From: Sinomicrobium weinanense
GTDB lineage: Bacteria; Bacteroidota; Bacteroidia; Flavobacteriales; Flavobacteriaceae
Reading direction: 5' to 3'
DNA: 64,000 bases
Assembly (NCBI RefSeq): GCF_018863395.1
Contig: NZ_JAHKRR010000004.1
Location: 583,761 to 647,760 of the forward strand
In this document: positions 26,428 to 35,387 of the stretch, piece by piece
Position numbering within the stretch: position 1 is the stretch's first letter
Layout of the letters: each line of letters begins with the position of its first letter
Notes under the pieces: model-generated
Databases searched by the model: none
Told to the model about the DNA's origin: nothing
What the model saw: the letters and a program-made list of their open reading frames with translations, nothing else
Program-made: the position numbers and the translations under genes

Positions 26428-27711
26428 CTACCGGTTAAAAGGAAATTCGTTGATCCAGTGAAATCCCCGGTTGATAAGCAGGAAATCTTCCGGCAGTGTT
26501 CTTTTAAATTCGATTTGTAATGTGTCTTTTTTGTGGATTCCGTTGGCATAGAACATGCTATCTTTTACGGAATAACTCAAATCATATGTAAGCGTGGAAT
26601 CCTTGTAAGAGGTGAGGGTTAGCTTATGCTTTAAGGTATCGGTCTCCTTCTTTAGTCCCATGACCTTGTCGTCCATTTTCACTATTCCCGCATTGTGCTT
26701 GTCGATGACCAGTTTTTTCCAACGAATGGTGTCGGTCATCAATGGAGGGATAGTGTCTCCGTTGATAATAAAGTTCTGCACATTGTATATGCCATAGAGT
26801 GGGGGAAGAGGGGCCTTTCTGCCCCATTTGGTATATGCGGAATAAGCTCTGCTGGAGGATAGGCTTACAACGTATATGATAAATATTCCTTTGAAAATAT
26901 ATCCCGCGATATTGAGTTTTTTTCGGAGTGTATAAGGAATTATTTTTTGCGGGTGTGCGGTTTTGTTCAGGATAAAAAAGTTGACCAGGCTTTTTAGGTG
27001 CGGGGTGAGGATTACAACCGAAGAAAACATAATGTGAAAAGAGTATATCTTTACCGGAATATCATAGCTCATATTCATCATGAATACGTTGAGCATAACC
27101 CCGAAGCTAATAATTGCTCCCAGTTTTACAGTGGGCCGGAAAAGCAACAGTATACCCGCTATAACTTCGGCGACACCGGAAAATATGGTATAAGTACCGG
27201 AATATCCCATGAAATTCCACATTAACCCCATAGGGGAGGAATCGCCATAAGGCCTTATCAGGTCGAACAGACTGAGGTTGGAGAACTGGGAGGGCATCAC
27301 TTTGTACAGGCCGTAAGACAGCAGAGTAAAAGCCGTAGAATAACGAAGAAACAGGATCAGGTACCGGAACAGTATGCGGTAATCGGCACGTTTCCTGTCG
27401 AACACCGACCAGATCAAGGTGGCCAGGACAGACAAAATCAGACGATTAAAAACCATTATATAGCTGAGGGTCGTATCGCCGCTACCCCTTCCGGACAAAG
27501 GCAGTTCTTCGGTAATATGAAATACATGCTCTGCTGTCCAGAGCGATAACCATTGCCAGAACTGACTGACCCATTGCGACAGGTGTTTTACAAATGGAAT
27601 GTAATGGAGAGGGAAGGGAAAAAGAAAAAACAGGGAATAGCAAAGGACAAAACGGAACAGAATCTTTTCTGCCGGATGCCATTCAATGACATTTAGTTGA
27701 TTAGTTGTCAT
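26428..27711 (-). CDS. DoxX-like polytopic membrane protein
   Basis: A 427-residue protein with about seven hydrophobic segments in its first 290 residues (for example YSLFFLFPFPLHYIPF and IFSGVAEVIAGILLLFRP, a DoxX-type helix) and a soluble C-terminal domain of about 130 residues. Function unknown; DoxX relatives are linked to redox or sulfur metabolism. ATG 27711 was chosen over an in-frame TTG at 27735. Its place beside copper genes may be coincidental. Confidence 0.7.
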   Translation of the reverse strand: MTTNQLNVIEWHPAEKILFRFVLCYSLFFLFPFPLHYIPFVKHLSQWVSQFWQWLSLWTAEHVFHITEELPLSGRGSGDTTLSYIMVFNRLILSVLATLIWSVFDRKRADYRILFRYLILFLRYSTAFTLLSYGLYKVMPSQFSNLSLFDLIRPYGDSSPMGLMWNFMGYSGTYTIFSGVAEVIAGILLLFRPTVKLGAIISFGVMLNVFMMNMSYDIPVKIYSFHIMFSSVVILTPHLKSLVNFFILNKTAHPQKIIPYTLRKKLNIAGYIFKGIFIIYVVSLSSSRAYSAYTKWGRKAPLPPLYGIYNVQNFIINGDTIPPLMTDTIRWKKLVIDKHNAGIVKMDDKVMGLKKETDTLKHKLTLTSYKDSTLTYDLSYSVKDSMFYANGIHKKDTLQIEFKRTLPEDFLLINRGFHWINEFPFNR

Positions 27712-27805
27712 AAGTTTTTGATGATTGATGGACAACTAAATAAATAAAATTATGTAAAAAAATTAAGACATTGATACAAGTTTAACATTTGGTGTTATGA
27801 CATAA

Positions 27806-27840
27806 AAAAATCCGGAGCTCATCATAAACCCCGGATTTTT
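27806..27840 (-). terminator. terminator of groESL
   Basis: AAAAATCCGG (27806-27815) pairs with CCGGATTTTT (27831-27840). On the minus strand the hairpin ends in a T-run, 48 bp after the groEL stop. Confidence 0.8.
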
Positions 27841-27887
27841 CATTATTTTAAAAGTGTTCGTTCCTCTCGGGAACTCACTTAAATGTT

Positions 27888-29537
<1,650 letters not shown>

Positions 29538-29585
29538 TTAATGTTCTTAAATTAAAAGTGAAGATTTAATGAAATGGGGCGGTGG

Positions 29586-29864
29586 CTATACAATTGCCAA
29601 GATGTCGCTTTCGCGCATCATCAGGTAGTCCGTACCTTCGAGTTTGAGCTCGGTACCTGAATATTTTCCGTAAAGTACAGTATCACCGACTTTTACAGTT
29701 AACGGTTCGTCCTTGGTGCCGGGACCAACTGCAACAACAACACCTTTTTGTGGTTTTTCCTTGGCAGAATCGGGAATAATGATTCCGGAAGCGGTTGTTG
29801 TTTCTGCCGCGACAGGTTCTACCAGAACTCTATCCGCAAGCGGTTTAATGTCTACTTTAGCCAT
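29586..29864 (-). CDS. groS: co-chaperonin GroES
   Basis: A 92-residue GroES with the family start ([17 protein letters not shown]) and the mobile loop around [19 protein letters not shown]. It caps the GroEL ring. Promoter-proximal gene of the groESL operon; the putative sigma-54-type promoter is at 29918-29933. Confidence 0.98.
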   Translation of the reverse strand: MAKVDIKPLADRVLVEPVAAETTTASGIIIPDSAKEKPQKGVVVAVGPGTKDEPLTVKVGDTVLYGKYSGTELKLEGTDYLMMRESDILAIV

Positions 29865-29917
29865 TTTATTTATTGTTTTTATAGGATTAGATTAATTTTT
29901 AAACTAAGCAGAATCAG

Positions 29918-29933
29918 GCAGAAATTGTGCCAA
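29918..29933 (-). promoter_or_regulatory. sigma-54-like promoter of groESL
   Basis: On the minus strand TTGGCACAATTTCTGC has the invariant GG and GC exactly ten bases apart (GG-N10-GC) and the TGGCAC core of the -24 element. It predicts a transcript starting about 40 bp before groES. A sigma-54 activator gene (32169-33482) lies 2.3 kb away in the same gene block. Confidence 0.6.
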
Positions 29934-29982
29934 TATGTTCGTGTCGGTCAAACAGGGAGGGGAAACTGACATTTTTGTAAAT

Positions 29983-30016
29983 AAAAATGCCAACTTATGA
30001 CAAGCTGGCATTTTTT
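29983..30016 (-). terminator. terminator of secG
   Basis: AAAAATGCCA (29983-29992) pairs with TGGCATTTTT (30006-30015). Read on the minus strand it ends in T residues 20 bp after the secG stop, separating secG from groES. Confidence 0.8.
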
Positions 30017-30035
30017 AATATATGTATTTAACAGT

Positions 30036-30401
30036 TTACTGCGCTGTTCCGGAACTGTCTGAAGGGGTTGTTGCAGGAGTTTCCGGTGTTTCTGTTTGCT
30101 GCGGGGCTCTGGTTTCCTCTGTTTTTTGGCCTTCCAGGACCTTGGAATCTTCGGAAGCACCTTTACCGTTTTGCATGGATAGGTTGGACAGCAATATCAG
30201 GACAATAAGGATAGTAGCCAGGGTCCAGGTACTTTTGTCCAGGAAATCGCCTGTCTTTTTTACACCGCCTACTATCTGGCCGCCGCCGCCGCCAAAGGAA
30301 GAAGAAAGCCCGCCGCCCTTCGGGTTCTGTACCATGATGACCAGAATCAGTAAAAGTGACACTATAATGATCAGCACTAAAAAGATCGAAAACGTACTCA
30401 T
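30036..30401 (-). CDS. secG: preprotein translocase subunit SecG
   Basis: A 121-residue SecG. It has a first TM (FLVLIIIVSLLLILVIMVQ), the SecG signature MVQNPKGGGLSSSFGGGGGQIVGG, a second TM (LATILIVLILLSN) and a Thr/Pro/Glu-rich C-terminal tail common in Bacteroidota. Part of SecYEG. Lies in the conserved flavobacterial order miaB - sigma-54 activator - lptE - TPR gene - secG - groES - groEL. Confidence 0.95.
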   Translation of the reverse strand: MSTFSIFLVLIIIVSLLLILVIMVQNPKGGGLSSSFGGGGGQIVGGVKKTGDFLDKSTWTLATILIVLILLSNLSMQNGKGASEDSKVLEGQKTEETRAPQQTETPETPATTPSDSSGTAQ

Positions 30402-30502
30402 AATTATCTTATAATTTAATGTGTATTTTGCTTGTCAGATCCGGGAAATCCTTTTGCGGTTTTATTCCCTGTTTCTTCCCTTGTCAATAATCAGGCCATC
30501 TG

Positions 30503-31447
30503 TCAGCCGTTTTGCTGTAATTTTTTTATGGCTTTGATTTGGTCTGCAAAGAAACCACTTTTTTCCGGATATTTCAAACTTAATATTTTATAGGCTTGTA
30601 TGGCATTCTTGTACCGTTTTTGTTCCAGGTATACCTTGGCCAGGGTTTCTGTCATGAGCCCCTCTTTTTCTACCTGGGCATTTTTGGACAGGTCTATTGC
30701 AGGGGCTTCCTTGTTGCGGTCTGCCCGGGGGACTATTTTCGGATTGGCCTTGATAAATTTGTCGATGAGTTTGAATTTCCTGCTTTGATCGGAGGTGCTT
30801 TTTTCTTGTGATACACCCCCTTGTCCCCCCTCAAGGGGGGTATTCTCCTGTTGGAGGGAAATAGTCTCCCCCCTTGAGGGGGGACTAAGGGGGGTGTCCT
30901 CCTTTTTGTCCCTTTCTATCGGCTGAGAGGAAGAGAGCTTCAGCCATTCGGCGAACGAGTGTTTTTCCCCGGGGCCAAAGTCCAGGGGCTCCCCGATCTT
31001 TAATTGTTGTTCTTCCTCGCTTTGTGGCTCTCTTTCCACAGGCATAAAGGTAGAAGGGTCGAGGATGGTCTCGGCTTCCTGTTCGCTGCCTATATAGGTC
31101 TGTTCTACCAGTTTTTCGTCCTCGATGCTGATCTCCTGAGCGTTGACTTCAATATCCTCTACATGTACACGGTGTCCGGCAATAACAGATGCTGTACGGT
31201 TTTGTGAAAATTCGGCAGCAGTGATGAGGTCGAACAGGATGGTCCTGTCGGTGGTATGGGCTGCCGTTTTTTTCAGGGCGCCATTGTATTTGAAGCTGTT
31301 GAGGTTTTTCAGCCCCTTGAGATACAGGGCCCTGGCCGATTGAAAATAGGGGTATTCTTCAATAAGCTGTTCCAGGGACGAAGTTTCTCCCAGGCGAATG
31401 TTCTCAGGGTGTTGTAAAAGATATGTATAGTTTGAAATTTTCATCAT
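30503..31447 (-). CDS. TPR-containing protein with an in-frame palindromic-repeat insert
   Basis: A 314-residue protein of unknown function conserved between lptE and secG. The C-terminus has a TPR-like hairpin (TETLAKVYLEQKRYKNAIQA, about 262-300). The middle is low-complexity and acidic. Residues about 183-212 (EDTPLSPPSRGETISLQQ then ENTPLEGGQGGVSQ) are encoded by a complete copy of the MITE-like element at 30813-30899, kept open in frame. No signal peptide. Start ATG 31447 (or 31444). Confidence 0.8.
   Translation of the reverse strand: MMKISNYTYLLQHPENIRLGETSSLEQLIEEYPYFQSARALYLKGLKNLNSFKYNGALKKTAAHTTDRTILFDLITAAEFSQNRTASVIAGHRVHVEDIEVNAQEISIEDEKLVEQTYIGSEQEAETILDPSTFMPVEREPQSEEEQQLKIGEPLDFGPGEKHSFAEWLKLSSSQPIERDKKEDTPLSPPSRGETISLQQENTPLEGGQGGVSQEKSTSDQSRKFKLIDKFIKANPKIVPRADRNKEAPAIDLSKNAQVEKEGLMTETLAKVYLEQKRYKNAIQAYKILSLKYPEKSGFFADQIKAIKKLQQNG
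30813..30899. repeat. MITE-like palindromic element, copy 3 (inside a gene)
   Basis: Arms 30813-30841 and 30865-30899 with CCCCTCAAGGGG / CCCCTTGAGGGG cores and ACACCCCC outer ends, as in copies 1 and 2 but with only about 23 bp between the arms. It is read through in frame by the TPR gene, contributing about 29 codons. Confidence 0.85.
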
Positions 31448-31456
31448 AAATCATCA

Positions 31457-31972
31457 TTACCAGTTGGCCAGGGAGGCATTGAATATATCCTGGGTGATCC
31501 GTTCAAATATTTCCTGATGCGCCCCGCCTTTTACACTGTTGAGCTGTGCATTGGCCTCGAAATCGTAATAAAATGAAAATGTCCTTTCAAAATCGTCTTC
31601 TTCCTTGGTGTTGTTGATAAACCGTACCCTTACCCCGATAGTAAGCCTGTTCTGGGCTGCGTTCTGGTCTGCGGTAGCGGTCATAGGCGCAACCCGGTAT
31701 TCTGTGATCTCTCCTTCGTACACCAGGTCGCCGTTGGACGGCACCAGGTCCAGGCTGGTCTGATTCATGATGAGGTCTTGCAGGGCAAGGGTAAAATCCC
31801 TGTCCAGGCCGGGTTCTATAAGGGGGGCTTCATTGCGGAAAGTGTTGACCTGAAAGGTCTGTGCACTTCCTACTTCACCTCCTGTAAAATTGTATACGCC
31901 ACAGCTTTGTGTAGTGATCAGGGCTACAAAAGTGAACAGGTAGCCGATTTTTTTATTCTTGAGTATTTTCAT
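31457..31972 (-). CDS. lptE: LPS-assembly lipoprotein LptE
   Basis: A 171-residue lipoprotein. A lipobox (TQSCGVYNF) follows a hydrophobic signal. The body has the LptE-type pattern AQTFQVNTFRNEA...RDFTLALQDLIMNQTSLDLV and GDLVYEGEITEYRV. LptE plugs the LptD barrel to place LPS in the outer leaflet. It lies between the TPR gene (9 bp) and the sigma-54 activator. Start ATG 31972. Confidence 0.88.
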   Translation of the reverse strand: MKILKNKKIGYLFTFVALITTQSCGVYNFTGGEVGSAQTFQVNTFRNEAPLIEPGLDRDFTLALQDLIMNQTSLDLVPSNGDLVYEGEITEYRVAPMTATADQNAAQNRLTIGVRVRFINNTKEEDDFERTFSFYYDFEANAQLNSVKGGAHQEIFERITQDIFNASLANW

Positions 31973-32010
31973 TAAAAGTATTTTTTTTTGCCTGCATTGC
32001 TATCTTTGGG

Positions 32011-32156
32011 GGAAGTCCCCTCTGCCTTCGGCATCTCCCCAAGGGGGAGAAATTTATTCTTTTTTTAACTGTTTATCTGTACCCTTGCTGAAAAAAGATG
32101 ACCTTCTCTTATCCGTCCGGATATTTCCCCTTTGGGGGGATCAAGGGGGGACTTTG
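32011..32156. repeat. MITE-like palindromic element, copy 4 (variant)
   Basis: Left arm 32011-32050 (AAGTCCCC ... CCCCAAGGGGG) and right arm 32123-32156 (CCCCTTTGGGGGG ... AAGGGGGGACTT) are inverted copies. The outer end is AAGTCCCC instead of ACACCCCC and the left arm carries an inserted small hairpin (GCCTTCGGC). It separates the activator gene from lptE. Confidence 0.75.
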
Positions 32157-32168
32157 TCTCATCTAATC

Positions 32169-33482
32169 CTACAGATCGTATTGTTTGATCTTCCTGTACA
32201 GGGTTCTTTCGGAAATGCCGAGTTCGGCGGCGGCGGCTTTTCGTTTTCCGTGGTTTCGTTCCAGGGCCTTTTTAATGAGCTCCAGTTCCTTGTCCTGGAG
32301 TGAAAGGGTCTCTTCTTCTTCGATCTCCTCGGCGAAGTGATATTTGTCCTCGCCCTGCGCTCCGGGCTGGGGTTGCTGTGGTACGGGAAGTACTTCCAGG
32401 GCGTCGCTTTCTTCGTAGTCTTCGATGTCTTCGTAACGGTCTGTTCCCGGGCCGGAAGTTTTGGAAGAGGGTTCGAAATCGGCTTTGCTCTCCGATTTTC
32501 CGTATATCTTTTGAATGAGATTCTCGTTCTCTTCCCGGACTTTCTGGCTGCTGCCGGACTGCATGAGTTCCAGCGTAAGTTTTTTGAGGTCGTTGAGATC
32601 GCTCTTCATATCGAACAGTACCTTGTACAGGATCTCCCGTTCACTGCTGAAATCGCCCTGGTTTTTCTTGTTCTGGATCACGGCAGGAAGGTTCTTTCCG
32701 GCCCCGGGCAGATAGCCCGTCAGGGTTTCGGCAGAGATGTTCCTGTCCTGTTCCAGTACAGAGATCTGTTCAGCTACATTGCGAAGCTGGCGTACGTTCC
32801 CTGCCCATCGGTATTTGATGAGCATTTGAACGGCATTGTCTTCGAGGCGTATGGCCGGCATTTTGTATTTCTGGGCAAAATCGGCTGCGAATTTCCGGAA
32901 CAGCAGGTGAATATCCTCTTTCCTGTCCCTGAGCGGGGGCAGGTATATTTCCACGGTACTGAGCCGGTAGTACAGGTCTTCCCGGAATTTTTCCTTTTCG
33001 ATGGCCTCGAACATGTTTACATTGGTAGCCGCTACGATGCGCACATCGGTCTTCTGTACTTTGGAAGACCCTACTTTTATGAACTCGCCGTTTTCCAGGA
33101 CGCGGAGCAGGCGCACCTGGGTGGTGAGGGGAAGTTCCCCCACTTCGTCCAGGAAAATGGTGCCGCCGTTTGCTTCTTCGAAATATCCGTTCCTGGTCTG
33201 GGTAGCCCCGGTGAACGAACCTTTTTCATGTCCGAAAAGCTCACTGTCTATGGTACCTTCGGGAATGGCCCCGCAGTTTACCGCAATGAACTTGCCGTGT
33301 TTCCGGTGCGACAGCGAATGGATGATCTTGGGGACGCTCTCTTTTCCCACTCCACTTTCTCCCGTGACCAGCACGGAAATATCGGTGGGAGCTACCTGTA
33401 TGGCCTTTTCGAGGGCCCGGTTGAGCTTCACGTCATTGCCTATGATACCGAATCGCTGTTTTATGGCTTGTACGTTTTCCAT
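32169..33482 (-). CDS. sigma-54 dependent transcriptional activator
   Basis: A 437-residue AAA+ enhancer-binding protein without a receiver or sensory N-domain: the AAA+ domain begins almost at once, with Walker A GESGVGKE at 41-48. The sigma-54 contact loop reads GSFTGA (88-93), a Ser for the usual Ala. Walker B is GTIFLDEVGEL. After an acidic linker the protein ends in a Fis-type HTH (AAAELGISERTLYRKIKQY). Start ATG 33482; a longer in-frame start at 33500 would lie inside the palindromic element. Likely always active once made or controlled by a partner protein. Confidence 0.92.
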   Translation of the reverse strand: MENVQAIKQRFGIIGNDVKLNRALEKAIQVAPTDISVLVTGESGVGKESVPKIIHSLSHRKHGKFIAVNCGAIPEGTIDSELFGHEKGSFTGATQTRNGYFEEANGGTIFLDEVGELPLTTQVRLLRVLENGEFIKVGSSKVQKTDVRIVAATNVNMFEAIEKEKFREDLYYRLSTVEIYLPPLRDRKEDIHLLFRKFAADFAQKYKMPAIRLEDNAVQMLIKYRWAGNVRQLRNVAEQISVLEQDRNISAETLTGYLPGAGKNLPAVIQNKKNQGDFSSEREILYKVLFDMKSDLNDLKKLTLELMQSGSSQKVREENENLIQKIYGKSESKADFEPSSKTSGPGTDRYEDIEDYEESDALEVLPVPQQPQPGAQGEDKYHFAEEIEEEETLSLQDKELELIKKALERNHGKRKAAAAELGISERTLYRKIKQYDL

Positions 33483-33601
33483 AGTCCCCCTAACCCCCAT
33501 AGGGGGGATTTGTAATGTTAATATAAATGGTCATCTGGTGTATTGTCATTTCTGTGTAATTGAGATTTAGTCTGTTCCCCCTTTGGGGGTTAGGGGGACG
33601 G
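33483..33601. repeat. MITE-like palindromic element, copy 5
   Basis: Left arm 33483-33512 and right arm 33574-33601 share the inverted AGTCCCCCTAACCCCC word. The right arm encodes the last residues of MiaB, and the left arm directly precedes the ATG of the sigma-54 activator. The element therefore replaces both the 3' end of one gene and the leader of the next. Confidence 0.8.
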
Positions 33602-35048
33602 CTTCCCCTATGAGTGTGGCAGGAGTACAGTCTGTGATCTTTACGTTCACAAAATCCCCTACCTGGTAGTGTTCTTTTGGAAATACTACCACCGTATTCT
33701 GGGTATTACGGCCCATCCAGTGGGCATCACTTTTTTTAGAGGGGCCTTCTACAAGCACTTCCTCTGTTTTGCCCAGGTGTTGCTGTGTTCTGTACAGCCC
33801 GTGTTTTTGCTGAAGGTTGATGATCTCCGTAAGTCTTCGTTTTTTTACTTCTTCCGGCACGTCGTCCTCCATTTTCCGGGCTGCCAGGGTACCGGGCCTT
33901 TCGGAATAGGCAAACATAAAACCGAAGTCATACTTTACGTATTCCATGAGTGAAAGGGTGTCCTGATGGTCTTCTTCGGTTTCGGTAGGGAAGCCCGCGA
34001 TCATGTCGTGCGAAATGGCACAGTCGGGGATGATCTTCCGGATGTTGTCAATGAGTTCAAAATATTCCTCGCGGGTGTGCAGGCGGTTCATGGCCTTCAG
34101 TATCCTGTTACTTCCGCTCTGTACGGGCAGGTGGATGTATTTGCAGATATTCGGGTATTTGGCCATGGTTTCGATGGCATCGAGAGTCATGTCCTGAGGG
34201 TTGGAGGTGGAGAAGCGTATCCGCATTTTGGGTTGAGCTTCGGCAACCATACCCAGCAGCCCGGCAAAATTCACGGCCGTGGCTTTTTGCATTTCGGAGG
34301 CATTCTCAAAATCCTTTTTAAGTCCGCCGCCATACCAGAGGTAGCTGTCTACGTTCTGCCCGAGGAGGGTGATCTCTTTATACCCTTTTTCCCAAAGTTC
34401 GTTGACTTCGCTGACGATGGATTGCGGATCACGGCTTCGTTCCCTTCCCCTGGTAAAGGGGACCACGCAGAAAGTGCACATATTGTCGCATCCGCGGGTA
34501 ATGGAAACAAAAGCGGTGACCCCGTTACTGTTAAGGCGGACGGGAGCCACATCACCATAAGTTTCTTCCTTGGAAAGGATAACGTTTACGGCATTTCGCC
34601 CTTCGTCTATTTCCTGAACGAGGTTGGGCAGGTCTTTATAGGCGTCAGGGCCAACCACCATATCCACGATCTTTTCCTCTTCCAGGAACTTGTTTTTGAG
34701 TCGCTCGGCCATACAGCCCAGGACGCCGACCTTCATTTGAGGGTTTATCTTTTTTACCGCGTTGAATTTTTCCAGCCTTTTACGCACGGTCTGTTCGGCC
34801 TTTTCACGGATGGAGCAGGTGTTTACCAGTACGAGGTCGGCCTCTTCCAGTTGTTGGGTGGTGTTAAAACCTTCACCTGCCAGGATGGAGGCCACGATCT
34901 CGCTGTCAGAAAAATTCATTTGGCACCCATAGCTCTCAATGTAGAGTTTTCTGCCGTCCTTTCCGTTCCGTATGTCCTGTGCCGGACCTTTTTGCGGGTC
35001 CAGGATCAGGCTCTCTCCCTGTTTCTTTTCGTCAATTATTTTTTCCAT
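33567..35048 (-). CDS. miaB: tRNA-2-methylthio-N6-dimethylallyladenosine synthase MiaB
   Basis: A 493-residue radical-SAM methylthiotransferase that modifies A37 of tRNAs reading UNN codons. It has the N-terminal UPF0004 domain ([26 protein letters not shown]: three cluster cysteines), radical-[11 protein letters not shown], and a C-terminal TRAM domain. The last residues PLTPKGGTD and the stop codon come from a palindromic element, so the native end has been overwritten beyond GEAV. A TATCTTTG box at 35162-35169 (minus strand) is a likely promoter. Confidence 0.96.
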   Translation of the reverse strand: MEKIIDEKKQGESLILDPQKGPAQDIRNGKDGRKLYIESYGCQMNFSDSEIVASILAGEGFNTTQQLEEADLVLVNTCSIREKAEQTVRKRLEKFNAVKKINPQMKVGVLGCMAERLKNKFLEEEKIVDMVVGPDAYKDLPNLVQEIDEGRNAVNVILSKEETYGDVAPVRLNSNGVTAFVSITRGCDNMCTFCVVPFTRGRERSRDPQSIVSEVNELWEKGYKEITLLGQNVDSYLWYGGGLKKDFENASEMQKATAVNFAGLLGMVAEAQPKMRIRFSTSNPQDMTLDAIETMAKYPNICKYIHLPVQSGSNRILKAMNRLHTREEYFELIDNIRKIIPDCAISHDMIAGFPTETEEDHQDTLSLMEYVKYDFGFMFAYSERPGTLAARKMEDDVPEEVKKRRLTEIINLQQKHGLYRTQQHLGKTEEVLVEGPSKKSDAHWMGRNTQNTVVVFPKEHYQVGDFVNVKITDCTPATLIGEAVPLTPKGGTD

Positions 35049-35161
35049 ATGGACTCGGCCCGTGACGGGCGGTTTTGGTCTCCGGAAAGGCTGTGTGTGC
35101 CTGAAAGCCCGGAAAAACCGTATTGAATTATTAAATATCGATTCGCAATAAATTTATGGTG

Positions 35162-35169
35162 CAAAGATA
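35162..35169 (-). promoter_or_regulatory. -7 box (TATCTTTG) of miaB
   Basis: On the minus strand TATCTTTG fits TAnnTTTG, with a TTG 22 bases upstream (TTGTCACTAAG...). It gives a leader of about 110 nt before the miaB ATG at 35048. Confidence 0.55.
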
Positions 35170-35208
35170 GGATTATTTATAAACTTAGTGACAAATTGAC
35201 AGGGAAAT

Positions 35209-35312
35209 CCGGGTATACGGGTGTGTCGGTATTCGAGTATACGGGCTGCCCATTTTCTGATCATACCCGAACACCAGCATACCCGTATATCTGAGCACCC
35301 GAGCACCCGTAT
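35209..35312. repeat. inverted arms built from ATACGGGT words
   Basis: The left arm (35209-35245) repeats GGGTATACGGGTGTG and GAGTATACGGG; the right arm (35262-35312) carries the complementary CATACCCG, CATACCCGTATA and CACCCGTAT. It lies in the divergent region between miaB and topA. Confidence 0.65.
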
Positions 35313-35360
35313 TTTTCTGTCAAAAAAACATCGGGTAACGCCCATAAATATTTTTTAATA

Positions 35361-35368
35361 TACTTTTG
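35361..35368 (+). promoter_or_regulatory. -7 box (TACTTTTG) of topA
   Basis: TACTTTTG matches TAnnTTTG 20 bp before the topA ATG at 35388. Confidence 0.55.
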
Positions 35369-35387
35369 TATTCTTAAAAACGGGTTT

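Noticed and set aside
30813..30899. Palindromic array considered as CRISPR repeats
   Set aside because: Only two inverted arms, no regular spacers, and the same arms occur as isolated pairs elsewhere; no cas genes.
32337..33515. Long plus-strand frame opposite the sigma-54 activator
   Set aside because: Antisense shadow of a well-supported gene with clear AAA+ motifs; no start signals or family likeness.
33966..35126. Long plus-strand frame opposite miaB
   Set aside because: Antisense of miaB; no domain visible.
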